From Paenibacillus guangzhouensis (GTDB lineage Bacteria; Bacillota; Bacilli; Paenibacillales; Paenibacillaceae), in the NCBI RefSeq assembly GCF_009363075.1, contig NZ_CP045293.1, positions 4,424,001 through 4,488,000 on the forward strand: DNA of 64,000 bases, in the 5' to 3' direction. The notes beneath the pieces were generated by a model. The model had not been told where the DNA came from, did no database searches, and was given only the letters and a program-made list of their open reading frames with translations. The translations under genes were made by a program, and so were the position numbers. Shown piece by piece: positions 9,699 through 18,463 of this stretch (its first letter is position 1; each line of letters begins with the position of its first letter).

Positions 9699-11038
9699 CC
9701 CCCACCCCTCGCCGTTCCAATGCACACATCAACGAATTTTAACTTGCCGGCAGGCGTCCTTGGAATTCGCTCTACCTTCTGTATCGATATGTTCATAGCA
9801 TCCGTTAGTAGTTCAACCAATTTACGTGTCAGCAGCTGCATTTCTTCCATCACGACTTCCTCTGGGAGCACCGATTCGACGATCACATCAATCTCGTCGT
9901 ACTGACGCTGGACGAATTGGCAAGCCGTAATTGTCTTGAAACCCCTCACCATGATGGCGAGCAATGCAGAGGAGACCATATCTCCATTCGGTTTGTACAT
10001 AATTTCGGATACACGGCCATCAATCGAAGGTATGGAAGGAAATAAGTAACTCGGCTGATCCGCCGGGTGACTGAACTCCGGTATGGTATCAGATAGTTCA
10101 TAACGAATGAACGGGGTGACATGATTGATAAAAGACGTTCCAATAATCCCGCCCGTCCCCGGATTACGCTCGACATAGCCGTATAACGGCAAAAAATGAT
10201 AAGCGGATCGTTCAACGCGGCCCGCCATAATGACCCGTTCCGATTGACCATAATGGACATGCAGCTTAGCTCCTGGAAATACGTGCCGAATCGCTTGCTC
10301 CTGGTGGTCGTGGAACATTTCCGAAGCCACGAGTATCGCGTCAGGCCGATAGTTATGATTCAATCCTGACTCCGAGAGCAGCTTCGCGAATAGACTCAAT
10401 GAGGAAGGATACCCATGTAGATAACGATAACCAGAGTCCAGAATCAATTTCATCATCCGGTGGATATTCTGCGCTGTTAATCGCGATACATTCAGACGAA
10501 TCACGCGATGGAAGCGATCAACCACATATTCTTGATCTCCTTCGACAATCCCGCGCAACTCGATCCGCCCCTCACCCGGCTCATAACCAACGTCAGACCA
10601 CAGGAAGCATGTGGCTGCCCACTCCCGTTGCTCCAAGGCCCGATTATAGTACAGCGTTAACGATGTCCCCGTTGTACCGCTCGTCGCACCGGTCGATAAC
10701 TTTCGAATATCGAATTGCTTCGATACAAGAGACTGACCTCCTTCGCGTACCATCATTTTGTTGATGACAGGAATACGTTGCAAATCCGACTCATTCTTCA
10801 GTTCGGAAGGGTGGAATCCGTGTTCATCATATAAATGGCGATAGAAATCAGTGTTCTCGTACGCGTATTTCACGGTTTCGGTCAGCGCATTCCATTGTGC
10901 TTCGCGAATTTGCTCCGCTGTCATCTCTTTCATCTGCTCAAATTTGTTCCGCCATTGATAAAATTCCTGTCCAATATTGACATAACGGTATGGTGCATAA
11001 GCTAATATTCTCTTTGCTATCTTTTTGGCTATACTCAC
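9695..11038 (-). CDS. CapK/PaaK-like adenylate-forming enzyme
   Basis: 447 residues of the phenylacetate-CoA ligase/CapK branch of the ANL superfamily. The P-loop-like STGATSGTTGTSLTLYYN (about 113-130) is the ATP/AMP-binding motif, and the C-terminal GKLKFV (about 435) is the mobile domain with the catalytic lysine. Such enzymes activate a carboxylic acid as an acyl adenylate. In polysaccharide loci they are named CapK, but their substrates are mostly unknown. It starts with GTG after GAAGGGGCG. Two GNAT-fold acyltransferases lie downstream in the same operon, which suggests that this protein activates an acyl group that they transfer. That link is inference. Confidence 0.8.
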   Translation of the reverse strand: MSIAKKIAKRILAYAPYRYVNIGQEFYQWRNKFEQMKEMTAEQIREAQWNALTETVKYAYENTDFYRHLYDEHGFHPSELKNESDLQRIPVINKMMVREGGQSLVSKQFDIRKLSTGATSGTTGTSLTLYYNRALEQREWAATCFLWSDVGYEPGEGRIELRGIVEGDQEYVVDRFHRVIRLNVSRLTAQNIHRMMKLILDSGYRYLHGYPSSLSLFAKLLSESGLNHNYRPDAILVASEMFHDHQEQAIRHVFPGAKLHVHYGQSERVIMAGRVERSAYHFLPLYGYVERNPGTGGIIGTSFINHVTPFIRYELSDTIPEFSHPADQPSYLFPSIPSIDGRVSEIMYKPNGDMVSSALLAIMVRGFKTITACQFVQRQYDEIDVIVESVLPEEVVMEEMQLLTRKLVELLTDAMNISIQKVERIPRTPAGKLKFVDVCIGTARGGG

Positions 11039-11062
11039 AGATTATCGCCCCTTCAATCCACT

Positions 11063-13048
11063 TCATCCCCAACGTATAATCGTACGTAGCATTGCTTCCT
11101 TCCCTTTGACCCGCAACAGCCGGCTAGGTACTTGCATCCCATACCGACGCGAGACCCCTTGATCTTGAAGCTCGATCGACTCCGCACCATCGAACAGCAC
11201 CACGAACGCTTGACCACAAATCCGCAGCCGGATTTCTTCATCACACCGCTCTACTTCGGCCTCCGGTGATAACATATAAGAGGCTACGAGATGTGGCATA
11301 GATCGTCCTGCGTCCTCGGTCTGTTCGAACGTATCCACGATTTCGAGCTCGGCCTCACGTAAGAAGAATGCTCTCCGGTGGATAACGCCGCATTTCTGCA
11401 CATACCCCTGGTGGCTCCCGGCGAAATAGTCCGTTCGGAAGTCTTCGCAGCGCGCGAAGCTCTGCTCGCGCATCAGGAATAGATTGCGCTCATCGAAGTC
11501 ATTCTGCTCATATCCGTCTGCTTGTACGGTATTATGCACCTTCGTGCTGCGGAACACATTACGAATGCGGTAATCCGCCGTGTAGACATAGGAACCTGGA
11601 TCCACAATAAGATTTTGGCCTGCGACATGCAGCACGAAACTTAATTGATCATTATGACTGTGCGCTCCATGTCCATGGAACGACAGATCGCCGCAGCGAA
11701 TCAGGCAATAATCATTTGAATTTCGGAGCACATAATATCCGCCATCAGGGAATGATACAGATTGGAGCGGAACTCTTGCCTCATCATTTGACTTCACACC
11801 GCCTGCGATCCACATCGCGTCTTCTTGTTCGAATCGGCCCGCATCACGGAAATCATCTCGATCGAAGAACTCTCCTGCGACAGCGAGCAGATGGCGAAAA
11901 TCATCCCGAACCCAGCTGCCGTAACGCGATACGATCAGCAGTCTGCCATCATCCGCATCGCCGATTAGCGGCGTCAGGCCATCCGGCTTCATGATCTGGT
12001 ACATAAAATCATGCATTTTCGCAAGTCTTGCCTCGTATTCCTTCGTGAACGTGACGCCGTTGCGCGCGCACCAGATCGTCGGGATCAGGAACAGCTCCGC
12101 GACTAATCGATGATAGGAGGTCGAAGCCTCATAGTTCGATCCGTCGGGATTCACTTGCACGAACATTTCCCGCTCCATTTCGCGGCACCCGTATTCGAGC
12201 CAATTCCGAGGATGATTCCAGCTGGACTCCTTGGTGTCGAACACGAAATCTCCGAAATATAGCCCAAGCGCTACCAGTCCAGCCAGATTCGATAGATAGT
12301 GATTCCCGGTATGCTCCCCTTCATTCTCGAGATTCGTCATAATGAACAATCCATGTCGATAGAGCGAGGCGTTCAGCTGATTCCAGAATGATTCGCTCAA
12401 CAGCGGACTATCTTGGAAAAAATACACCGCTGCGATCCAATTCACCGCCCGGATGGCCACATCCATCGTACATGTCCAATTAACGCTCATCTCGACCGGG
12501 TTCTGACGAATCCAATCCTCGATCTCCGCTTGGAACTCGAGCGTATACGTCTCATCCTGCGTCAACCAATAGGCCTTGCCTAACGTAAAAAAATGCTGAC
12601 ATCGTGACAGTTCCCAAGGGATCTTCACGTCTGCAGCATTGTCCAAATCAACAATCTTCAAATGTTTGTAGAACGAAGACGGGAACCGATATCCCGCCTT
12701 AAAATCCTCGTGCCACGGCAGCGATGCGCCTATGTACCGCTCCCCTGAACCTAGCAAATCAAACCGATGGGCACAAATTCGATCGGCATCATGAATAATT
12801 TCCACTTCACGTCCCGAATGTCTAAGAAACTTCACATAACGCTCTCGATCCTGTGGATCGAATAGAAATCGACTCGTGCTTCGGAATGCACGAAATGCCT
12901 CTGGCTGAAGCGTCAATGGGGCCCATTGAATCCGATACCGCCGATAGACGTGCTTTGTCTCCCGAGCAGCCTTGCCAGCGATCATCTTCACTGCCGCTTG
13001 AATCGGCATTCCCCTTAGCTTCCGCACCTTCTGCATCAAGGTGGACAT
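11063..13048 (-). CDS. Heparinase II/III-family polysaccharide lyase
   Basis: 661 residues with the two-part architecture of the family: an N-terminal alpha/alpha toroid (about 60-390, including NHYLSNLAGLVALGLYF and SYHRLVAELFL) and a C-terminal beta-sheet domain with HGHGAHSHNDQLSFVLHV, the His-rich signature around the catalytic face. These enzymes break glycosidic bonds next to uronic acids by beta-elimination. No clear signal peptide is present, so the site of action is open. Encoded six bases after a nucleotide-sugar dehydrogenase gene, it fits a uronate-containing polymer and may trim or release it, as alginate lyase does in alginate operons. Confidence 0.85.
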   Translation of the reverse strand: MSTLMQKVRKLRGMPIQAAVKMIAGKAARETKHVYRRYRIQWAPLTLQPEAFRAFRSTSRFLFDPQDRERYVKFLRHSGREVEIIHDADRICAHRFDLLGSGERYIGASLPWHEDFKAGYRFPSSFYKHLKIVDLDNAADVKIPWELSRCQHFFTLGKAYWLTQDETYTLEFQAEIEDWIRQNPVEMSVNWTCTMDVAIRAVNWIAAVYFFQDSPLLSESFWNQLNASLYRHGLFIMTNLENEGEHTGNHYLSNLAGLVALGLYFGDFVFDTKESSWNHPRNWLEYGCREMEREMFVQVNPDGSNYEASTSYHRLVAELFLIPTIWCARNGVTFTKEYEARLAKMHDFMYQIMKPDGLTPLIGDADDGRLLIVSRYGSWVRDDFRHLLAVAGEFFDRDDFRDAGRFEQEDAMWIAGGVKSNDEARVPLQSVSFPDGGYYVLRNSNDYCLIRCGDLSFHGHGAHSHNDQLSFVLHVAGQNLIVDPGSYVYTADYRIRNVFRSTKVHNTVQADGYEQNDFDERNLFLMREQSFARCEDFRTDYFAGSHQGYVQKCGVIHRRAFFLREAELEIVDTFEQTEDAGRSMPHLVASYMLSPEAEVERCDEEIRLRICGQAFVVLFDGAESIELQDQGVSRRYGMQVPSRLLRVKGKEAMLRTIIRWG

Positions 13049-13054
13049 GTCTAC

Positions 13055-14323
13055 TCACACCCCAACCTTGATCCGGGACTGGTCCGTGAAGAACCCTCTC
13101 GTATCGATGACTATCTTCTCTTGCAATAGATCCCGGTCAATCCCTTGGAAGGCTTCATGATTCACGAGCAGCACCACGATATCCGATTTACGGATCGCTT
13201 CTTCCGTACCCGTCAGGCGGATATGCTCCGATGACAGTGATGCCGGCAGTGCCTGAATATGCGGTTCTACAACATGAATCGTTCCAAGCTCCATTCGCGA
13301 GAGATGCTGTACGATGGCCAAGGAAGGGCTCTCACGCAGATCATCGATATTTGCTTTAAAAGAAAGACCTAGACAAGCAATCACAGGAGATTTCAGTCTC
13401 TTTGCCCGCTCGGCAATTTTCTCGATCACATACCCAGGCTTATAATCATTTACAATCCTCGCCGTATGAATCAATCTGGCCTGCTCTGGCGCAGCATCGA
13501 CGAGGAACCACGGGTCGACAGCGATACAGTGACCGCCGACACCCGGACCCGGCTGAAGGATATTGACCCTTGGGTGATGATTGGCGAGCCGAATCATCTC
13601 CCAGACATTAATATCGAGTTGATCACAGATCAGCGACAGCTCGTTGGCGAACGCGATATTCACATCGCGGAACGAATTCTCGGTCAACTTCGCCATTTCG
13701 GCCGTGCGCGCATTCGTCTCCAGAATTTTGCCGCTCACGAATTGCCTGTAGAACAAGACGGCTCGATTCGTCGATGGTCCGTCTACCCCGCCGATGATCC
13801 GATCGTTTTCGACCAATTCGCGCAGGATTTGCCCCGGCATCACCCGTTCCGGACAATGCGCAACATAGATTCGCTGCTGGATGGCATGCATGGCTTCCGA
13901 TATGTTCAGATCGGTTCTAGCTTCCAGAATCCATTCCGTGATCTTCTCCGTTGTTCCGATCGGGCTCGTCGATTCCAAAATGACGATATTCCCTGGTCGC
14001 AGATACGGCACAATGGATTGAACCGCTTGTTCCACATAGGACAGATCCGGCTTTTGATGATCTTGAAAAGGAGTCGGTACCGCTAGGATGAAGACATCCG
14101 CCTCCGCCGGCTTTGTCGACACTTGCAGCTGACCGCTCTGTACTGCCGCTTTCACCATAATATCAAGGTCCGGCTCATAGATATGAACCTCACCTTGGCT
14201 GATCCGATCAACCGCATGCTGATTCACGTCAACGCCATGGACATGGAGCCCTTTAATCGCCAGCAGACTCGCCGTCGGAAGCCCAATATAACCTAACCCA
14301 ACTACACATACCTTCTCTACCAT
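13055..14323 (-). CDS. wecC: UDP-N-acetyl-D-mannosamine dehydrogenase-type (WecC/Ugd superfamily)
   Basis: 422 residues. Rossmann loop VGLGYIGLPTASLLA (8-22), ILESTSPIGTTE (about 118-129), MAKLTENSFRDVNIAFANE (about 210-228) and the catalytic-cysteine block GPGVGGHCIAVDPWF (about 262-276). The 'GHCIAVDPWF' form is typical of the WecC branch that oxidises UDP-ManNAc to UDP-ManNAcA, rather than of UDP-glucose dehydrogenase. It makes a uronic acid donor with NAD+ in the cytoplasm. No WecB epimerase is encoded in this window, so UDP-ManNAc would come from elsewhere, or the true substrate is another UDP-HexNAc. Part of the exopolysaccharide operon. Confidence 0.87.
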   Translation of the reverse strand: MVEKVCVVGLGYIGLPTASLLAIKGLHVHGVDVNQHAVDRISQGEVHIYEPDLDIMVKAAVQSGQLQVSTKPAEADVFILAVPTPFQDHQKPDLSYVEQAVQSIVPYLRPGNIVILESTSPIGTTEKITEWILEARTDLNISEAMHAIQQRIYVAHCPERVMPGQILRELVENDRIIGGVDGPSTNRAVLFYRQFVSGKILETNARTAEMAKLTENSFRDVNIAFANELSLICDQLDINVWEMIRLANHHPRVNILQPGPGVGGHCIAVDPWFLVDAAPEQARLIHTARIVNDYKPGYVIEKIAERAKRLKSPVIACLGLSFKANIDDLRESPSLAIVQHLSRMELGTIHVVEPHIQALPASLSSEHIRLTGTEEAIRKSDIVVLLVNHEAFQGIDRDLLQEKIVIDTRGFFTDQSRIKVGV

Positions 14324-14350
14324 AGGAGACCCTACCCTTATGTATAATTT

Positions 14351-15022
14351 TTAGAAAGCATCTTTCGTTCCAACCAATACGCGTACCGTTTTGAGGAGAA
14401 TCAAGAGATCGAAGAGAATGGATTGTTTGCGAATATATTGAAGATCCAGTTCTACCATCTCTTTGAACCCGAGCTGATTCCGGCCGCTAACCTGCCAAAG
14501 ACCCGTACATCCAGGGATGACGGTTAGTCGCTGCAGATCATAAGAGGTGTATTCATTCACTTCACGGGGGAGCGGCGGCCTAGGACCAACCAGACTCATT
14601 TCCCCTCGAATGACATTGAATAACTGCGGCAGCTCATCCAGACTCGTTCGGCGAATAATGCGCCCAATCGGCGTCACCCGCGGATCGTTCTTCATTTTGA
14701 ACATCGCGCCTTGAATTTCATTCTTATGGAGTAGATCCTGCTGCCTCGCTTCCGCATCCCGTACCATGGATCGGAATTTATACATCTCGAATGGCTTCCC
14801 GTCCTTACCGATCCGAATCTGTCTGTAGATCCCAGGCGCTCCGGGCTCTTCGATCTTTATCAGAATCCAGAGAAATAACAGTAACGGCGAAATGACAACA
14901 CATGCGATACAAGAAATTACGACATCGATAACCCGCTTCATCATGACAAAAAACAGATTGCTCGCCTGCTTATGTACTTGTAATTGAACTTCATAATCCC
15001 CCTGCCGTTGCGGCAAACTCAC
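14351..15022 (-). CDS. Undecaprenyl-phosphate sugar-1-phosphate transferase (initiating enzyme)
   Basis: 223 residues of the bacterial sugar transferase family in its short form, with one N-terminal membrane segment (about 28-50) followed by the cytosolic catalytic core. Visible motifs are YKFRSMVRDAE (about 87-97), RRTSLDELPQLFNVIRGEMS (about 134-153) and VGPRPPLP. It starts repeat-unit synthesis by moving a sugar phosphate from its UDP donor to undecaprenyl phosphate. The start is GTG with GAGGGGTG eight bases upstream. It lies between galU and the dehydrogenase gene, as in many eps clusters. Confidence 0.9.
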   Translation of the reverse strand: MSLPQRQGDYEVQLQVHKQASNLFFVMMKRVIDVVISCIACVVISPLLLFLWILIKIEEPGAPGIYRQIRIGKDGKPFEMYKFRSMVRDAEARQQDLLHKNEIQGAMFKMKNDPRVTPIGRIIRRTSLDELPQLFNVIRGEMSLVGPRPPLPREVNEYTSYDLQRLTVIPGCTGLWQVSGRNQLGFKEMVELDLQYIRKQSILFDLLILLKTVRVLVGTKDAF

Positions 15023-15035
15023 GACTATTCACCCC

Positions 15036-15932
15036 TCAATGTACTCTTCCTTGCTTCTCGGCCTGCAGCATCCGGTCCAGTTCTCTTAACAGATCTAACC
15101 TGAGCTCCTGCTCACGCAGCGCAAAATCCACTGTGGTCAGAATAAAGCCCAGCTTCTCACCCACATCAAATCGTTCCCCGATAAATTCATAGGCGATCGC
15201 CCCTTGCAGCAATTGAAGCTGTCCAATCGCATCTGTCAATTGAATTTCGCCTCCGTAGCCAATCTCTTGGCGATCGAGGAACGTAAAAATCTCCGGCGTG
15301 AGGACATATCTGCCCATAATCGCCAGATTCGATGGTGCTTCGCCTACTGCCGGCTTCTCTACCACCCTCTGAATGGAATAAGTCCGTCCGCTCGCGTCCA
15401 GCACATGCAATGGATCGATGATGCCGTAACGATGCGTCTGCTCGTATGGAACCGGACCTACGCCTAACACCGACCGTCCGTACATCTCATACTGTTCGAT
15501 CAGTTGACCGATACAAGGCTTCTCCGATCGGACAATATCGTCTCCAAGCAGGACAGCGAAAGGCTCGTTCCCTATGAAATTTCGTGCACACCACACGGCA
15601 TGACCTAACCCCTTCGCTTCCTTCTGCCGGATATAATGAATCTCCACTTTCGAGGATCGCTGCACCTGTTCGAGCAAATCCAGCTTCCCTTTTTCGAGCA
15701 GATTATTCTCGAGCTCATATGCGTAATCGAAATGGTCTTCAATCGCTCGTTTCCCCTTGCCGGTCACAATAATAATGTCTTCGATGCCGGAGGCAATGGC
15801 TTCTTCAACGATATACTGAATCGTTGGCTTATCGACGATCGGAAGCATTTCCTTCGGCATGGCTTTTGTCGCAGGTAAAAATCTCGTCCCGAGCCCTGCA
15901 GCTGGTATAATCGCTTTTCTCACTCTGCTCAT
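15036..15932 (-). CDS. galU: UTP-glucose-1-phosphate uridylyltransferase
   Basis: 298 residues. The nucleotide-binding start [20 protein letters not shown] and the later [18 protein letters not shown] and GDD motifs identify GalU/GtaB. It makes UDP-glucose, used directly or as precursor for other sugars of the polymer. I chose the ATG at 15932, which has GGGGGAA upstream; the longer frame to 16001 runs into the structured intergenic element and adds a non-homologous extension. It is the first gene after that element. A cell often has a second galU for teichoic acid and glycolipid, so this may be the exopolysaccharide-dedicated copy. Confidence 0.93.
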   Translation of the reverse strand: MSRVRKAIIPAAGLGTRFLPATKAMPKEMLPIVDKPTIQYIVEEAIASGIEDIIIVTGKGKRAIEDHFDYAYELENNLLEKGKLDLLEQVQRSSKVEIHYIRQKEAKGLGHAVWCARNFIGNEPFAVLLGDDIVRSEKPCIGQLIEQYEMYGRSVLGVGPVPYEQTHRYGIIDPLHVLDASGRTYSIQRVVEKPAVGEAPSNLAIMGRYVLTPEIFTFLDRQEIGYGGEIQLTDAIGQLQLLQGAIAYEFIGERFDVGEKLGFILTTVDFALREQELRLDLLRELDRMLQAEKQGRVH

Positions 15933-16009
15933 TTCACGTTTCCCCCACTTACCATGTTCTTCATACGTATCAACCACCACATAACTCGTAGATCGACACA
16001 TGAGCTATA

Positions 16010-16175
16010 GGGTCCGTAACCCCATAACTCATACTTCCATCACGAAGTATGATAACGGGCATTTAACCCGGCCTCACACCACACCACCGACGATGAACGT
16101 CTAAGGTACTTGCGTACCCACAGCATGACCGAGTGCCTACCGTGATAGAGGTGCAGTAGACATGACCTTGGGCGT
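16010..16175 (-). ncRNA. Candidate EAR-like element (eps-associated antitermination RNA) in the operon leader
   Basis: A 174-base gap between the BY-kinase and galU genes is unusual in an operon whose other genes overlap. Read on the minus strand it forms compact hairpins: GGGTAC-GCAA-GTACC with a GNRA tetraloop (about 16101-16115), CATACTTC...GAAGTATG (about 16030-16051) and GGGTTAAATGCCC (about 16057-16069). In B. subtilis the EAR element lies at exactly this place, after epsB, and lets polymerase pass distal terminators. Position, length and GNRA hairpin support the call, but I cannot score a covariance model, so it remains a candidate. Confidence 0.5.
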
Positions 16176-16871
16176 TCATTCATTGTGTTGCAGGCCATAA
16201 TAGTAGTAAGGATTCGCCTCGGACTTATGGAACTTCTTATTGTTCAGAACGACACCCAAGAGATGTGCTTGAACGTGCAGCAGCTTCTCTTTAGCCTTCA
16301 CAATATGCTCCCGTTTCGCTTTACCTGCCATCACGACGAGAATGACACCATCGCTGACCGTCGAGATGACCAGTCCGTCAGCTACGGCCATCACGGGCGC
16401 CGTATCAATCAGGATCAGATCATATTCTACTTTCACCTGCTCAATCAGCTCGGTGAACTTCTCTGATGAGAGCAGCTCTGCCGGGTTCGGAGGAATCGGT
16501 CCTGAAGGGATGATCGAGAGATTCTCGATCGACGTCAGGCGCACCGTCTCATGATATGGGCATTGGTTCGCTAATATGTTCGAAAGTCCCAATTTGTTCG
16601 TCATGTTGAACATGGCATACAATGAGGGATGCCTTAAATCCCCGTCGATGAGCAGTACCTTCTTCCCTTCCTGCGCATAAGCCACGGCTAGATTGCTGAT
16701 TGTTGTCGTCTTTCCTTCGCCGGCTAACGTCGAAGTGACAGCGAGCACACGCAGCTCATGCTTCCAGCTCGAGAATTGAATATTCGTACGCAGTCCCCGA
16801 TAAGCTTCTGCGATCGGTGATCTTCGATTGATGTCCATGATTAATTTGGCTTCATTGGCTGATCGTCGCAT
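16176..16871 (-). CDS. CpsD/EpsB-type tyrosine autokinase (BY-kinase)
   Basis: 231 residues from the ATG at 16871, which has GGGGGAGC in front; this start lies 20 bases inside the modulator gene. Walker A is LAGEGKTT (about 52-59), Walker A' is VLLIDGDLRHP (about 77-87) and Walker B is LILIDTAPV (about 155-163). The C-terminus has a tyrosine cluster, NPYYYYGLQHNE, the autophosphorylation tail. As in other Firmicutes the kinase is a separate protein that needs the membrane modulator encoded just upstream. Phosphorylation cycles control polymer length and amount. Confidence 0.92.
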   Translation of the reverse strand: MRRSANEAKLIMDINRRSPIAEAYRGLRTNIQFSSWKHELRVLAVTSTLAGEGKTTTISNLAVAYAQEGKKVLLIDGDLRHPSLYAMFNMTNKLGLSNILANQCPYHETVRLTSIENLSIIPSGPIPPNPAELLSSEKFTELIEQVKVEYDLILIDTAPVMAVADGLVISTVSDGVILVVMAGKAKREHIVKAKEKLLHVQAHLLGVVLNNKKFHKSEANPYYYYGLQHNE

Positions 16872-17604
16872 ATTGCTGCTCCCCCACTTTGCTCTTCGCT
16901 TTGACACGCGCTCTCGATCGGAGATCACGCTTGCTCATTCGTCCAACCGTTCCTAAGGTTGGCATATCTAGATAACGCTCGACATCATAGTCGGTCTTGA
17001 TCGTATCGTCTAAATATTCCTTCAGGAGAACAATCCCTACGGCGATCAATAATGAAGCAACAAAAGCAATGACAATATTGAGTTTAATAAGCGGACTCAC
17101 TGGCGCTGGGTCTGTCTGAGGCTGTGCGGTGTCGAGAATGGAGATATTATCAATTTTCATGATCTTGGGAATCTCTTCTTTGAATACCTGTGCAACAGCG
17201 TTCACGATGTTCATTGCTTGCGCATACGAGTTATCACGGATGGTGAGCGTAATAATCTGCGAGTTCTGGGTCGTAATCACTTTCAGCCGATCTCTTAAAT
17301 CTTGTGCCGACACTTTCAGTTCGGCATGTTTGATGACGACCTGATCCATGATTTTGCCGGAGCTCAGAATCTCTTTATAGGAGTTAATCAGCATAATGTT
17401 CGAATTAATCTCGTTAATATCGAGAGAGGGTTTGCCTTCTGCGTCCAGATTGGACTTGTTCACAATTAGGGTGCTGGATGCCTCATAGGCCGGTTTCATC
17501 CCGTATATGCTGTATACGCCTGCCGCTGTCGTGCAGATGACGACCGTCAATAGCAGGAACCATACTCTTTTCCATAACATACGTATCAATAATTTCAGTT
17601 CCAT
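16852..17604 (-). CDS. Wzz/YveK-like chain-length and BY-kinase modulator protein
   Basis: 250 residues with two membrane segments (about 13-33 and 175-195) flanking an extracytoplasmic domain, preceded by a proline-rich DPAPVSP. This is the Wzz layout of Firmicute CapA/EpsA proteins. The cytoplasmic tail (about 196-250) is where such proteins activate the kinase. GGAGGG precedes the ATG. Its end overlaps the kinase start. It should sit in the membrane with the polymerase and set chain length. Confidence 0.9.
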   Translation of the reverse strand: MELKLLIRMLWKRVWFLLLTVVICTTAAGVYSIYGMKPAYEASSTLIVNKSNLDAEGKPSLDINEINSNIMLINSYKEILSSGKIMDQVVIKHAELKVSAQDLRDRLKVITTQNSQIITLTIRDNSYAQAMNIVNAVAQVFKEEIPKIMKIDNISILDTAQPQTDPAPVSPLIKLNIVIAFVASLLIAVGIVLLKEYLDDTIKTDYDVERYLDMPTLGTVGRMSKRDLRSRARVKAKSKVGEQQYATISQ

Positions 17605-17674
17605 GATTCATCCCTCCGCCTTGGCTAGATTTCATCCCTATGCTTCTGCTCAAGCAGAGCACTGACATTCGCTG

Positions 17675-18388
17675 TCATGATCTCCTCCCCCGAATGAGGT
17701 GAGCCGCATTCGCATGCAACTGTGACAGGTAGGTCGCCCCTGAGCATTCCACCACGATTTTGCTTCCTTCACGAATATAGAATTTCCGCTGATCAGGATC
17801 ATGTGCATCGGATGCAATCAAATGAGCCCATTGCTTTTTGCAGATCCATTTCGCCGTCTCTTGAATCTTCTTGCCAAAATAACCAACGAGCGACTGTGTC
17901 GTAACTTGCAGTAATACACCATGTGTAAGCCAATGCTGTAACATCGCAGGTTGTTTAATAATCTCGAAATTTCGTTCTGGGTGAGCAATGATGATGTGAG
18001 TATGATGTCGATTCATATAAGCGAGGAAATCCATGAAGTAGTCTGGAACAAGTCTGGAAGGCAATTCGACGAGTAAATAAGAGGTGCCCGCTAACGTCTG
18101 GATGCGGCCTTTGCGATAATCTGTGCGATAAGCTTCGGTGAGGCGGAACTCCTGCCCCGGCAGAACCGTCAGTGGAATGCCTTGCTTCTTCAGCTTGGCG
18201 TTCAAGAGCCGCACTGCTCGTATAATCTTGGATGACGCATTATTGTATTTTCGAGTCGCGTGGTGAGGTGTTGCAATAATCGTATGTATTCCTTGCCTTA
18301 CAGCCGCTTGAGCCATACGAATGGAGCCTTCTGACGTCTTTGGTCCATCATCACAATTCGGCAAAATATGACAATGCGTGTCGATCAT
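17675..18388 (-). CDS. CpsB/YwqE-type tyrosine-protein phosphatase (PHP domain)
   Basis: 237 residues. The metal-binding PHP motifs are in order: MIDTHCHILPNCDDGP at the N-terminus, ATPHH (about 39-43), AHPERN (about 137-142) and SDAHD (about 192-196). The enzyme is Mn-dependent and removes phosphate from the BY-kinase tail. I use the ATG at 18388 because AGGTGA, a near-perfect Shine-Dalgarno, ends five bases before it; a GTG nine bases upstream (18397) is an alternative. It is the first of the phosphatase-modulator-kinase trio. Confidence 0.93.
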   Translation of the reverse strand: MIDTHCHILPNCDDGPKTSEGSIRMAQAAVRQGIHTIIATPHHATRKYNNASSKIIRAVRLLNAKLKKQGIPLTVLPGQEFRLTEAYRTDYRKGRIQTLAGTSYLLVELPSRLVPDYFMDFLAYMNRHHTHIIIAHPERNFEIIKQPAMLQHWLTHGVLLQVTTQSLVGYFGKKIQETAKWICKKQWAHLIASDAHDPDQRKFYIREGSKIVVECSGATYLSQLHANAAHLIRGRRS

Positions 18389-18463
18389 ATCGCTCACCTG
18401 ATTCCCTTTTTTTGCGACTATTTCACTAATGCACGGCTGTCAGAAATATAGTAAAATGATATT

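Noticed and set aside
10399-10764. 121-codon plus-strand frame opposite the CapK-like gene
   Set aside because: Antisense shadow without ribosome binding site or recognisable domain.
13466-14086. 206-codon plus-strand open frame opposite the WecC-type gene
   Set aside because: Antisense shadow; the minus strand carries all dehydrogenase motifs.
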